From positions 124,001 through 188,000 of the forward strand of contig JAKLKU010000010.1 in NCBI GenBank assembly GCA_023150475.1: a stretch of DNA of 64,000 nt, in the 5' to 3' direction. The notes beneath the pieces are model-generated. The model did not search any database. It saw nothing but the letters and a program-made list of their open reading frames with translations, and was not told where the DNA came from. A program made the position numbers and the translations under genes. The stretch comes from Planctomycetota bacterium (lineage in GTDB: Bacteria; Planctomycetota; UBA1135; GCA-002686595). Shown here piece after piece: positions 42,905-51,595 of the stretch (positions are counted from its first letter, which is position 1; the number at the start of each line of letters is the position of its first letter).

Positions 42905-45900
42905 TCCACGCGCTCGCCCTGCTCCTCGCGTGCGGCGCTCAGGAGCCCGAGAACTCGCCTGCGCCCGCTCAGGAAGCTCCGCAGGCGCCGGCAGCGGAGC
43001 CTGCGCCGTCGACGGACGCGCCGCTCCAGGAGTCCCCGCCCGTCTACTCGCCCAAAGTCGAAGCCGCGAGCGACGAGACGCGCACCGCGGTCGAGAAGCT
43101 CGAGCTCGCCGACGGCCTCGAAGCGTCGCTCTGGGCCGCCGAGCCGCTGCTCGCCAACCCGGTGTGCCTCTACGTGACGAACCGAGGCGACGTCTTCGTC
43201 GCCGAGACGTTCCGCCACTACGCCGGCGTCACCGACATGCGCGATCACATGGACTGGCTCGACGACGAGCTCGCCGCGCGCACCGTCGACGATCGCGTCG
43301 CGATGTACCGCCGGCGGGCGGACGACTTTCGCTGGTTCACCAACGACTCCGACCGCGTGCGTTTGATCCGCGACGTCGACCACGACGGCAAGGCCGACGT
43401 CGCGACGGTCTTCGCCGACCAGTTCTTCGATCCTGCGTCGGGCATCGGCGCGGGTCTGCTCGAGCGCCGCGGCGACGTGTGGTTCACCAACATCCCCGAC
43501 CTGTGGCTGCTGCGCGACGAGGACCACAACGGCCGCGCGGACGTGCAACGGAAACTCTCGACCGGCTACGGCGTGCACGTCGCCTACCTCGGCCACGACT
43601 TGCACGGCCTCTGCATCGGCCCCGAAGGCAAGCTCTACTTCTCGTGCGGCGACCGCGGCCTGCACGTCGAGACGCCGAACGGTGTGATCGACGCCGGCGC
43701 GACCGGCGCCGTGTTGCGCTGCAACCAGGACGGCAGCGACCTCGAGCTCTGGGCGACGGGCCTGCGCAATCCGCAGGAGCTCGCGTTCGACGAGTTCGGC
43801 GACCTCTTCACCGGCGACAACAACTCCGACGGCGGCGACGAAGCGCGCTTCGTCTACGTCATGGAAGGTTCGGACTCGGGCTGGCGCTTCCACTACCAGC
43901 ACCTGACCGAGCCCTGGTTGCGCGGACCGTGGAACGACGAGCTCCTCTGGAAGCCGCACTTCGCCGGTCAGGCCGCGTACATCCTGCCGCCGATCGCAAA
44001 CGTCGCGCACGGCCCGTCGGGCCTGACTTATCACCCGGGCACCGGTCTCGACGAGCGTTATGCGAACCGCTTCTTCCTCGTCGAGTTCGAAGGCGACCCG
44101 CGCTGGTCGGGCGTGCTGAGCTTCGCCGTCGAACGCAAGGCCGCGGGCTTCGCGCTCGCCGGCGAGCCCGAGAAGACGGTGTGGAACGTCTGCGCGACCG
44201 ACGTCGACTTCGGCCCCGATGGCGCGTTGTGGCTCTGCGACTGGGTCTTCGGTTGGCAGAAGACCGGCAAGGGCCGCGTGTTCCGCGTCGCGTCGAAGGC
44301 GGCGCAAGGCTCGCCGGCGATCGCGGAGACGCGTGAGCTCCTGGGCTCCGACTTCGAGACCAAGACGCTGGTCGAGTTGGGCACGTTGCTCGCGCACGCC
44401 GACCGGCGCGTGCGCATGGAAGCCCAACTCGAGCTCGCCGCACGCGGCGAGAGCGGCCACGCGATCCTCGCGAGCACGGTGAAGGGCACCGTGTCCCGCC
44501 TCGCGCGCCTGCACAGCGTCTGGGGTCTCGGCATCGTCGCGCGCGGCGCCGAAGCGACGGCGGAGTCGGCGCGCACCGAGCTGCTCGCGCTGCTCGCCGA
44601 CGAGGACGGCGAAGTCCGCGCGCAGGCCGCGCGCATGCTCGGCGACGCCCGCGAGGAACGCGCCCGCGAAGCGCTGGTCGGCTTGCTCGCCGACCGCGAG
44701 CCACGAGCACGCTCGTTCGCGGCGCTCGCCCTCGCGCGCCTCGGCGCGAACTCGACGCCCGGCGCGACGGCGACCGTCGACGCGCTCCTTCGCTACGCGC
44801 GCGAGACCGGCGACACCGATCCGTGGGCGCGACACGCCGCGATCCAGGGGCTCGCGCGCTGCGCGGACGAGCTCCAGCTCGCAGGCGCGATCGACGATGC
44901 GTCGGTCGACGTGCGGCTCGCGGCCGTCGTCGCGTTGCGCAAGCGCGGGAGCGCGCTCGTCGCGAGATTCCTCGGCGACGGCGATCCCCGCGTGGTCACC
45001 GAAGCGGCCCGCGCGATCTACGACGTCGGCCTCGTGGACGGCCTCGACGACTTGGCCGACCTGATCGGCAATCCGCGCATCGACGGCAATCCGCTCGTGC
45101 GCCGCGTGCTGCACGCGAACTATCGTTTGGGCGGCGGCGAACGGCCGAAACGGCTCGCGGAGTTCGCGTTGCGCGACGGCGCGGCGGAGAAGCTGCGCGT
45201 CGAAGCGCTCTCGCTGCTCGAACGTTGGCTCGAACCCGAGGGCCGCGACTTGCTCACCGGCGAGTGGCGCCCGATCTCGAAGCGCGAGAGCGACCGCGCG
45301 CGGCTCGTCGATCTCGTCGTGTGGCTCGAGAAGCGCGGCATCGGCACGAAGTCGGAAGCGCTGCGCATCGCGTGGACGAAGCTCGTCGCGCGTTACCACG
45401 TCGAGAGCTCGGCGGACGTGCTCGCGAAGTGGTCCTCCGACGCCAAGGAGCCGTCGAAGCTGCGCGCCGCGGCGCTCGGCACGCTCGCGGCGCTCGGACC
45501 CGAAGTGTCGCTCGCGCTCTTGCGCCAGAGCGTGCTCGACCGCGACGGCGAAGTGCGCGCCGCGGCGATCTCGGGCCTGCAGAAAGTGGCGCCCGGCGAA
45601 GCGCTGCCGATCCTCGAGACGGCATTGTCGAGCTCCGACCCGCGCGAACTGCGCGTCGCGTACGGCGGGCTCGCGAAACTCGACGAACCGCGGGCGGAAG
45701 AGCTGCTCTCGCGAGCCCTCGACGATCTGGACCGCGGACTCGTCGCCGAAGAAGTCGCGCTCGACCTCGTCGAAGCGGCCCGCAAGCGAGGCGGCGTGCT
45801 CGCGACCCGAGTCACGGCGCGGGAAGCGGCGCGCGCCGAAGCCGACGCGGCGCTCGCGCCGTTCCTCGACTCGCTCCACGGCGGTGACGTCGAGAAGGGC

Positions 45901-46302
45901 CGCGCGCTCTTCCGCGAGAAGAGCGAAGTGACCTGCCTCAAGTGCCACCGCATCGACGAAGGCGGCGAAGGCGGCAACGTCGGGCCGGTCCTGCGCGGGC
46001 TCGGCGGGCGCTCGACGCGGCTCGCGATGCTCGAAGCGATCGTGGAACCGAACCGGCGCATCGCGCGCGGTTACGACGCGACGCAATTCGTCACGCAGGA
46101 CGAAGAAGTGCTCGAGGGCCGCATCCTCTCGGAGACGCCCGACGCGATCCGCCTGATCGACTCGGAAGGCAAGGAGCACGAGCTCCATCCCGCCGACGTC
46201 GAGTCGCGCCGCCCCGCGCTCTCCGCGATGCCGTCGGGACTCGCGCAGCACCTGTCGAAGAGCGAGATGCGCGACTTGCTCGCGTTCCTCGCGAGCCTCT
46301 GA
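42901..46302 (+). CDS. PVC-type heme-binding CxxCH protein with NHL/GSDH propeller and HEAT repeats
   Basis: The 1133-residue product begins with a short signal ending in a lipobox-like LLLAC, so it may be a lipoprotein. A Pro/Ala-rich linker is followed by a membrane-bound-dehydrogenase-like beta-propeller (about 60-470; blocks LFTGDNNSDGGDEARFVY and PSGLTYHPGTGLDERYANRFF). HEAT repeats span about 480-985. A single cytochrome c domain carries C1012-L-K-C1015-H1016 and the family's C-terminal ARGYDATQFVTQDEEVLEGRI block. The layout is specific to PVC bacteria and is predicted to oxidise sugars or alcohols and hand electrons to heme. It overlaps the isomerase upstream (ATGA) and the ComB-like gene downstream (TGATG). 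Confidence 0.92.
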   Translation: MIHALALLLACGAQEPENSPAPAQEAPQAPAAEPAPSTDAPLQESPPVYSPKVEAASDETRTAVEKLELADGLEASLWAAEPLLANPVCLYVTNRGDVFVAETFRHYAGVTDMRDHMDWLDDELAARTVDDRVAMYRRRADDFRWFTNDSDRVRLIRDVDHDGKADVATVFADQFFDPASGIGAGLLERRGDVWFTNIPDLWLLRDEDHNGRADVQRKLSTGYGVHVAYLGHDLHGLCIGPEGKLYFSCGDRGLHVETPNGVIDAGATGAVLRCNQDGSDLELWATGLRNPQELAFDEFGDLFTGDNNSDGGDEARFVYVMEGSDSGWRFHYQHLTEPWLRGPWNDELLWKPHFAGQAAYILPPIANVAHGPSGLTYHPGTGLDERYANRFFLVEFEGDPRWSGVLSFAVERKAAGFALAGEPEKTVWNVCATDVDFGPDGALWLCDWVFGWQKTGKGRVFRVASKAAQGSPAIAETRELLGSDFETKTLVELGTLLAHADRRVRMEAQLELAARGESGHAILASTVKGTVSRLARLHSVWGLGIVARGAEATAESARTELLALLADEDGEVRAQAARMLGDAREERAREALVGLLADREPRARSFAALALARLGANSTPGATATVDALLRYARETGDTDPWARHAAIQGLARCADELQLAGAIDDASVDVRLAAVVALRKRGSALVARFLGDGDPRVVTEAARAIYDVGLVDGLDDLADLIGNPRIDGNPLVRRVLHANYRLGGGERPKRLAEFALRDGAAEKLRVEALSLLERWLEPEGRDLLTGEWRPISKRESDRARLVDLVVWLEKRGIGTKSEALRIAWTKLVARYHVESSADVLAKWSSDAKEPSKLRAAALGTLAALGPEVSLALLRQSVLDRDGEVRAAAISGLQKVAPGEALPILETALSSSDPRELRVAYGGLAKLDEPRAEELLSRALDDLDRGLVAEEVALDLVEAARKRGGVLATRVTAREAARAEADAALAPFLDSLHGGDVEKGRALFREKSEVTCLKCHRIDEGGEGGNVGPVLRGLGGRSTRLAMLEAIVEPNRRIARGYDATQFVTQDEEVLEGRILSETPDAIRLIDSEGKEHELHPADVESRRPALSAMPSGLAQHLSKSEMRDLLAFLASL

Positions 46303-47000
46303 TGCGGATCACGCGACTGCAGGGACTCGCCGCGGCGCGCGACGCGCGCGGCTCGGTCGTCGTGATCGACGTGCTCCGCGCGTTCACGACGGCGGCGTTC
46401 GCGTTCGCGCGCGGCGCGAAGGAGATCGTGCTCGTCGAGACGGCCGAGGAGGCGCTCGCGCTGCGCGCCGAGGATCCGCGGCGCATCCTGGTCGGCGAAG
46501 TCCAAGGCCGGCCGATCCCGGGCTTCGACTTCGGCAACTCGCCGGAAGCGCTCGATCGACTGGGACGCGATGGCCTCGCGGGCCGCACGCTGGTGCTGCG
46601 TTCGTCGAGTGGCACGCAAGGCGTCGCTCGCTCGGTGCACGCCACTCGCACGTACTTGGGCTCGTTCGTGGTCGCAGGCGCGACGGCCCGAGCGCTCGCG
46701 GCCCACGGCGACGACGTCAGCCTACTCGCGATGGGCTGGGCGGGCGACGGCCACGGCGACGAGGACGACGCGTGCGGCGATTGGCTCGAAGCGCGGCTCG
46801 CGGAGCGCGCGCCCGACGTCACCGCCTGCCTCGCGAAGGCTCGCGCGAGCCGCGCCGCGCGGAACGCACTCGATCCGGCGAACGACTGGATCACCCGCGG
46901 CGACGTCGACCGCGCGCTCGAGCTCGACCGCTTCGACTTCGCGATGCCGGTCGCGCGCGAGCACGGCCGGCTCGTCGCGCGCGCCGTGCCCACGCCTTAA
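46302..47000 (+). CDS. 2-phosphosulfolactate phosphatase-like protein (ComB family)
   Basis: The 232-residue product starts at an ATG sharing one base with the upstream stop (TGATG). It shows the ComB pattern: VVVIDVLRAFTTAAFAFARGA near the start, VGEVQGRPIPGFDFGNSPEAL, a VLRSSSGTQGV strand and a VVAGATARAL helix, plus an acidic GHGDEDDACGDWL segment. ComB removes phosphate from 2-phosphosulfolactate in coenzyme M or sulfolactate metabolism. Distant homologs occur in many bacteria with unproven substrates. No comA or other coenzyme M genes are visible. Coupling to the heme protein gene could be transcriptional convenience only. Confidence 0.8.
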   Translation: MRITRLQGLAAARDARGSVVVIDVLRAFTTAAFAFARGAKEIVLVETAEEALALRAEDPRRILVGEVQGRPIPGFDFGNSPEALDRLGRDGLAGRTLVLRSSSGTQGVARSVHATRTYLGSFVVAGATARALAAHGDDVSLLAMGWAGDGHGDEDDACGDWLEARLAERAPDVTACLAKARASRAARNALDPANDWITRGDVDRALELDRFDFAMPVAREHGRLVARAVPTP

Positions 47001-47013
47001 TCGCCCGCGAGCC

Positions 47014-47679
47014 TCACCGGCCGCACGCGGCATTCGCAGCGTCGCACATCGAACACGACTTGCGCGCGGCGAAGACGCCGGGTTGCTCGAGACTCCGCAG
47101 GTTCTCGAGCTGCGCCATGCCTTTCTCGCGCCAGCCCTTCATCACTCGGGCCCATGCCGCGCGTTCGTCGGGCGAGAGCCGGCGCGCGTCGAAGCGACGC
47201 TCGATCCAGCCCTGCACGAGCTTGCCGGAGATCGCGAAACGTGCGTCGGCGCTGCCCGAGACGAGCTGCGCCTCGAGGTCGGCGGCGAGGCCGTCGCCGA
47301 GTTCGGTCTTGAAGCTCGACGCCGGCCGCGCGCGGTACGCACGGAACGCGTCGTACGCCGGCATGCAGATCGGACAGCCTTTGACGAGGTTCAGCGGCAA
47401 GCCGCTCGCGGGATCGTTCGCGAGCACCGCGTCGACGGCCTCGTTCGACACGCCGTCGGCGTAGAGCCCTTCGAGCACGGCGAAGAAGAGCTCGCGCCGA
47501 CCTTCCGCGGCGACCGACTGGTCGAGCGCGGCTTGGCGGCACGCTTCGCCGCCGGTCACGGACGACGCGCTGGGCGCGGACGACGCACCGGGCGCGGACG
47601 ACGCAGCGGGCGCGACGAAGCAGAGCGCCGCGCCGAGCGGCAGACAGGCAGCGAGCGAGGCGAACACGGCTTTCGACAT
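47014..47679 (-). CDS. Secreted protein with two CxxC motifs, unknown function
   Basis: The 221-residue product starts at the ATG complementary to 47677-47679, which gives a signal peptide (about 1-24). An Ala/Ser/Pro/Gly linker follows, coded by three 18-base tandem repeats. The mature domain is mainly helical and has two conserved-looking cysteine pairs, KGCPICMPAY in the middle and KSCSMCDAA at the C-terminus, plus an earlier EACR cysteine. CxxC pairs suggest metal or heme binding or a thiol-redox role, but there is no CxxCH. I do not recognise the family. It is convergent with the ComB-like gene (13-base gap) and divergent from the DMT permease. Confidence 0.65.
   Translation of the reverse strand: MSKAVFASLAACLPLGAALCFVAPAASSAPGASSAPSASSVTGGEACRQAALDQSVAAEGRRELFFAVLEGLYADGVSNEAVDAVLANDPASGLPLNLVKGCPICMPAYDAFRAYRARPASSFKTELGDGLAADLEAQLVSGSADARFAISGKLVQGWIERRFDARRLSPDERAAWARVMKGWREKGMAQLENLRSLEQPGVFAARKSCSMCDAANAACGR
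47561..47614. repeat. Three 18-base tandem repeats
   Basis: Three consecutive 18-base units of the type GACGACGC-n-C-n-GGGCGCG code for a repeated Ala-Ser-Ser-Ala-Pro linker in the CxxC protein. They are likely length variable. Confidence 0.85.
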
Positions 47680-47792
47680 GGAGTCCTCCGGGATCAGGGG
47701 TTCGGGTTCGGTTCCACGCTCCGAGGACGTCGAAAGCGACGCAGTGTTATCCACGGCGCGCGCTAGAGTTCCGCGCTTCTTCGCGGACCGCC

Positions 47793-48698
47793 TTGAGCTC
47801 GACCCTCCCCACTCCGTCGCGCGGCGCGACCCACGCCGCGCTCGTCGTGCTCTGTCTGATCTGGGGCTCGAGTTGGCTCGTGATCGCCGACGGCCTGAAG
47901 AGCTTGCCCCCGCTGCAGTCGGTCGCGGTGCGCATGTGGATCGCAGCGGCGGTCATGGCGCTCGCGGCGCCGTTCCTGAGGCGTTTCGAACGCGGCGATC
48001 CGCCGCCGCTGCGCCTGACGCTGATCGTCGGCTCGATCCAGCTCGGCTACTCGTACGCGATCGTCTACCTCTCGGAGACGGTGCTGCCGTCGGGGCTCGC
48101 GAGCCTGCTCTGGACGGTCTTCCCGATCTTCATGGCGATCGGCGCGCACTTCTTCGTGCCCGGCGAACGCCTCGTCCCCGCGCAATGGACGGGCTTCGTC
48201 GTCGGCTTCCTCGGTGTCGGGCTGCTCTTCGCGAAAGTGCTCGGCGACGTCGACGAGCACGCGATCCCGATGGGGCTCTTGCTCTTGACGAGCCCGCTCG
48301 CATCGACGTTCTCGAACGTGCTCGTCAAGCGCAACGCGGCGAAGACGAGCTCGGTGCTGCTCAACCGAAATGCCCTCTTCGTCGGCGCGCTCGTGCTGTC
48401 CGTGGCGGCGCTGGTCTTCGAGAGCGACGTCCGCGGCGGTTGGACGCCGCGCGCCATCGCGAGCGTCGTGTACCTCGCGGTCTTCGCCACCGCCGTCGCG
48501 TTCGGGCTCTACTTCTGGCTCCTGCGCGTCATCCCGGCGCACCGCATGAGCCTGATCTCGTACGTCAACCCGGCGATCGCGCTGCTGCTCGGCTGGGCGA
48601 TCGGCAAGGAGCCCGTGACCGCGTGGACGCTCGCGGGCAGCGCGTTGATCCTCTGCGGCGTGTGGCTCGTCGTGCGCGGGCATCGCACGGGCCACTGA
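47793..48698 (+). CDS. DMT-superfamily (EamA) transporter
   Basis: The 301-residue product starts at a TTG (no better ATG in frame). It has ten predicted membrane helices in two EamA repeats. The first contains LCLIWGSSWLVIADGL, the typical WGS start, and the second contains the family's VYLAVFATAVAFGLYFWLL and SLISYVNPAIALLLGW near the end. EamA proteins move metabolites such as amino acids or purines; the substrate is unknown. It stands alone between the divergent CxxC gene and the SGNH hydrolase that reads the same way after 55 bases. Confidence 0.88.
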   Translation: MSSTLPTPSRGATHAALVVLCLIWGSSWLVIADGLKSLPPLQSVAVRMWIAAAVMALAAPFLRRFERGDPPPLRLTLIVGSIQLGYSYAIVYLSETVLPSGLASLLWTVFPIFMAIGAHFFVPGERLVPAQWTGFVVGFLGVGLLFAKVLGDVDEHAIPMGLLLLTSPLASTFSNVLVKRNAAKTSSVLLNRNALFVGALVLSVAALVFESDVRGGWTPRAIASVVYLAVFATAVAFGLYFWLLRVIPAHRMSLISYVNPAIALLLGWAIGKEPVTAWTLAGSALILCGVWLVVRGHRTGH

Positions 48699-48753
48699 GC
48701 CGGCGTCCGACCCGCTTGCGAGCCCGCGCCGCTCCCGCGACACTGCGCCGAAG

Positions 48754-49914
48754 ATGTCGACCGTCGCCGCGCGCGTGCTGACCGCCGTGATCACGACCGT
48801 CGTCGTGGTCGCAGCGACGTACCCGCTCTGGAAGCGCGAGCCCGCGCCCGGCCCGGTCGTGCTGCGCGACAACACGACGGCGTCGGAGCGCTTGCTCGCC
48901 GAGCGCGCGCGCTCGCCACACCCGAATCCGCCGCTCTGGGAGACGATCGAACTCGCCGACGCGCTGCCGCTCTACGGCGCGCCCGACGAAGAACGGCTCG
49001 CCGATCCGTTCACCGGGTTCGTCTACCGGCCGAATCACGCGCGCCGCGTGATCCTCGCCGACCACCCCGAAGGCGCGTTCGCGAAGCGCACGAACTCGCT
49101 CGGGCTCTCGCAGGACGACGAACTCGCCGCGACGCGTGACTTCCTGGTGCTCGTCGGCGGCGACTCGCACGCCGACGGACTCTGCGACAACCGGGACACG
49201 TTCGGTGCACGGGTCCGCGACGGCCTGCGCGCGCGCGCGCCCGAGCTCTCGATCGACGTCGCGAACGCCGCCGAAGCCGGCTACGCGTTCCACCAATATC
49301 TCGGCCTGCTCCACAAGTTCGCCGACCTGCGCCCCGACGTGTACGTCGTCGCGTTCTACACCGGCAACGACGTGCTCGGCGCGGTCAAGCTGCGGCACTA
49401 CTTCGCGCGCACGATGCCGCCGGCGCACACGCTCGAGTACTTCAAGGAGATCCGCCGCGCGCAGAAGCTCTCGACCGGCTCGGTCGCGAACGCGCTCAAC
49501 CAACTGCTCTACTTCCGCCTCTACCCGAACGAGCTCGAGCCTGCGCTCGCGAATTGCCTCGAGCTCTGCGCCGAGATCGAACGGTTGTGCGCCGAACGCG
49601 GCATCGAACTCCTCTACGTCGCGATCCCGACGTGCCTCGAAGCGAGCGGCGTGTCCGACGCGGCGTTCGCCGAGCTGCGCCGCGACCTCGCGCTCGACGA
49701 CACCGCCTGGAACCACTTCGAGCTCGTCACCGATCGACTGGTCGGCGGCCTGCGCGCGCGCGGTCGCGACGTCATCGACCTGCGCGAGCACTTCCGCTCG
49801 CCGCGGCGCGACTACTACTGGACCGACCTGCACATCGACGTCGAAGGGCAAGCGTTGATCGCGGAACTCCTGCTGCCGAAACTCGAGGCCGCGCTCGCGA
49901 AGCGGCGGAAGTGA
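48754..49914 (+). CDS. Membrane-anchored SGNH/GDSL hydrolase
   Basis: The 386-residue product has an N-terminal membrane span (about 6-25) and an extracytoplasmic SGNH domain. Visible blocks are GGDSHADG (catalytic Ser, block I), YTGND (block III, Asn) and TDLHIDVEG near the C-terminus (Asp and His, block V). A Phe-Val-Tyr-Arg-Pro-Asn strand before the catalytic Ser is typical of planctomycete SGNH proteins. It likely hydrolyses ester groups (acetyl or acyl) on a polysaccharide or lipid in the envelope. The ATG at 48754 is the only start that includes the anchor. Confidence 0.82.
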   Translation: MSTVAARVLTAVITTVVVVAATYPLWKREPAPGPVVLRDNTTASERLLAERARSPHPNPPLWETIELADALPLYGAPDEERLADPFTGFVYRPNHARRVILADHPEGAFAKRTNSLGLSQDDELAATRDFLVLVGGDSHADGLCDNRDTFGARVRDGLRARAPELSIDVANAAEAGYAFHQYLGLLHKFADLRPDVYVVAFYTGNDVLGAVKLRHYFARTMPPAHTLEYFKEIRRAQKLSTGSVANALNQLLYFRLYPNELEPALANCLELCAEIERLCAERGIELLYVAIPTCLEASGVSDAAFAELRRDLALDDTAWNHFELVTDRLVGGLRARGRDVIDLREHFRSPRRDYYWTDLHIDVEGQALIAELLLPKLEAALAKRRK

Positions 49915-49961
49915 ACGCCGCGCGGCTGGTGGCCACGCTGCGTCCGGTTTAGCCTCTCGCC

Positions 49962-50897
49962 ATGCGCTCGCTCGCCGTGCTCGTCACCTGCGTCGCTCTG
50001 TTCGGCTGCATCGCGCCGCTCGCTCGCGCGCAAGGCGCGGACGCCGCGCCGAAACCGCCGGCGGCTGCGCCCAAGCTCTTCCGCATCGAGCCCAAGCCCG
50101 ACTCGGCGATGCTCTTCCTCACGACCGACCGACTGCCCGACGAACGCTTGCGCTTCGTCACGTGCGAAGCCGTGCTCGACGGCAACGTCGACTTCGGCGT
50201 CAATCAAGTGAAGCCCAAGGCCGACGCATGGCTTCGCGAAGGCACCGGCGCGAACGAAGTCTGGAGCTACACGTGGACCTTCGAACCCGGCGTCGAGCTG
50301 CGCTTCAGTGCGCGACCGCTCGCCGACGGTCTCGAGCTCCGCTATCAAGTCGAGAACCGGACCAAGAAGCCGCTCGAGCGTGTGCTCGTCCATCCGTGCC
50401 TGCAATCGGTCGGCGCGAAGAGCTTCCATCCAGGCAACGACGAACAAGCCGCCGACGACGCCGGCGGCCGCGCCGCGCGCACCGGAGTGCGCGACTACTC
50501 CGAGCTCTATGCGCGGCTCTTCCTCTGGGAGCGCAAGCAGCCGTTCGCGTTCGCGGAGTCCGAGCTCGCGAAGCACGAACCGCATCTGGGCTTCCTAGCG
50601 CGTGGAGAGCGTGAGATCTCCTGGGGCTGGTGGCAGAACGACGCGCGGCGCTTCGACGAGCCGTGGATCGCGCTCGTGAGCAAGGACAAGCGCCGCGTGC
50701 TCGCACTGACGTTCGACCGTGCCGCGTGGGCATCGTCGAACACGGGCGACGGCCGCGCGTGTTTCCACCTGTTCGGCGCTCTCGGCAAGATCGCGCCGGG
50801 CGCCAAGGCGGAAGTCAAAGGCCGCTTGTGGCTGGTCGACGGCGACCTCGAGACCTTCGCGAAGCGCGCGAGAGCCGAGTCCACGGCGAAACGCTGA
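49962..50897 (+). CDS. Exported protein of unknown function (possible lipoprotein)
   Basis: The 311-residue product begins with a signal that could be cleaved either at a lipobox-like LFGC or at the ARA/Q site near residue 24. The mature part is beta-rich, with strands such as GVELRFSARPLADGLELRYQVENRTKKPLERV, an HPCLQSV motif and a WGWWQNDARR stretch, suggesting a galactose-mutarotase-like or carbohydrate-binding sandwich. I do not assign a family. It lies 47 bases after the SGNH hydrolase and before a PDZ protein on the same strand, so an envelope role is likely. Moderate confidence that it is real; function unknown. Confidence 0.65.
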   Translation: MRSLAVLVTCVALFGCIAPLARAQGADAAPKPPAAAPKLFRIEPKPDSAMLFLTTDRLPDERLRFVTCEAVLDGNVDFGVNQVKPKADAWLREGTGANEVWSYTWTFEPGVELRFSARPLADGLELRYQVENRTKKPLERVLVHPCLQSVGAKSFHPGNDEQAADDAGGRAARTGVRDYSELYARLFLWERKQPFAFAESELAKHEPHLGFLARGEREISWGWWQNDARRFDEPWIALVSKDKRRVLALTFDRAAWASSNTGDGRACFHLFGALGKIAPGAKAEVKGRLWLVDGDLETFAKRARAESTAKR

Positions 50898-50955
50898 CCA
50901 CGCCGCGCAGCCGGTGGGAAGAACGCCGCCCGGCGAGCGTCGGCGTGCGGTCGCA

Positions 50956-51567
50956 ATGCTTGCACGGCGCAACTGGATCGCTTGGCCGGGCCTCTGCGTG
51001 TTGCTCGGCGCAGCACTGGTGTGCGCTTCGTGCCACTCCGAACGGCGGACTGAAGTGGAGCGCGTTCGTCTTCCAGGACCCGACGCCGTGTCGCTCGAAG
51101 TCACGAACGAACTCGTGCTCGCGGGCGAGTGGCAGATCACGTTCGCCGACGCGGCGGACGGTCGGCGCTCCTACCAGTGCGTCGAAGTCGGCGGCAAAGG
51201 CGCGCGGCTCGAGTGGACGCAGGCGATCGATGCTCGGCTGCCGATCCGCGTCGCTCGCGGCTTCAACGGTCGCGAAATCGACCTGTCGAGCGGGTTCCGA
51301 GCACCGTGCGACGGAGCAGCGGAACGTGACGCTGCCGGACGCCGATGCGCCGTGCGCATCACGGAGTGTCATGCGGAGTCGATCCCCTACTGGCTCGGGC
51401 TCCGAGTCGGGGACCGTGTGCTCTCGGTAGACGACGTCGCCGTGCGCTCGTTCGTGGAGCTCGCGCAGCGGACGAAGCTCGCCGACGAGGGCCGAGCGCC
51501 CGTGCACGTCCGGCTCGAACGAGATGGAGCGCCGATCGGGCTCTTGTGGTTGACCGGGGATCGCTGA
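50956..51567 (+). CDS. Exported PDZ-domain protein
   Basis: The 203-residue product starts at the ATG at 50956, giving a basic N-terminus and a hydrophobic signal (about 8-27) ending in CASC, a poor lipobox. The C-terminal ~80 residues contain a PDZ-like segment (ESIPYWLGLRVGDRVLSVDDVAVRSFVEL then a VHVRLERDGAPIGL strand), which binds peptide C-termini. No protease domain is present. It may be an adaptor for envelope proteins. The next gene is convergent. Confidence 0.65.
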   Translation: MLARRNWIAWPGLCVLLGAALVCASCHSERRTEVERVRLPGPDAVSLEVTNELVLAGEWQITFADAADGRRSYQCVEVGGKGARLEWTQAIDARLPIRVARGFNGREIDLSSGFRAPCDGAAERDAAGRRCAVRITECHAESIPYWLGLRVGDRVLSVDDVAVRSFVELAQRTKLADEGRAPVHVRLERDGAPIGLLWLTGDR

Positions 51568-51595
51568 GACGCTCGAACGAGCCGTTCGCTGCGGT

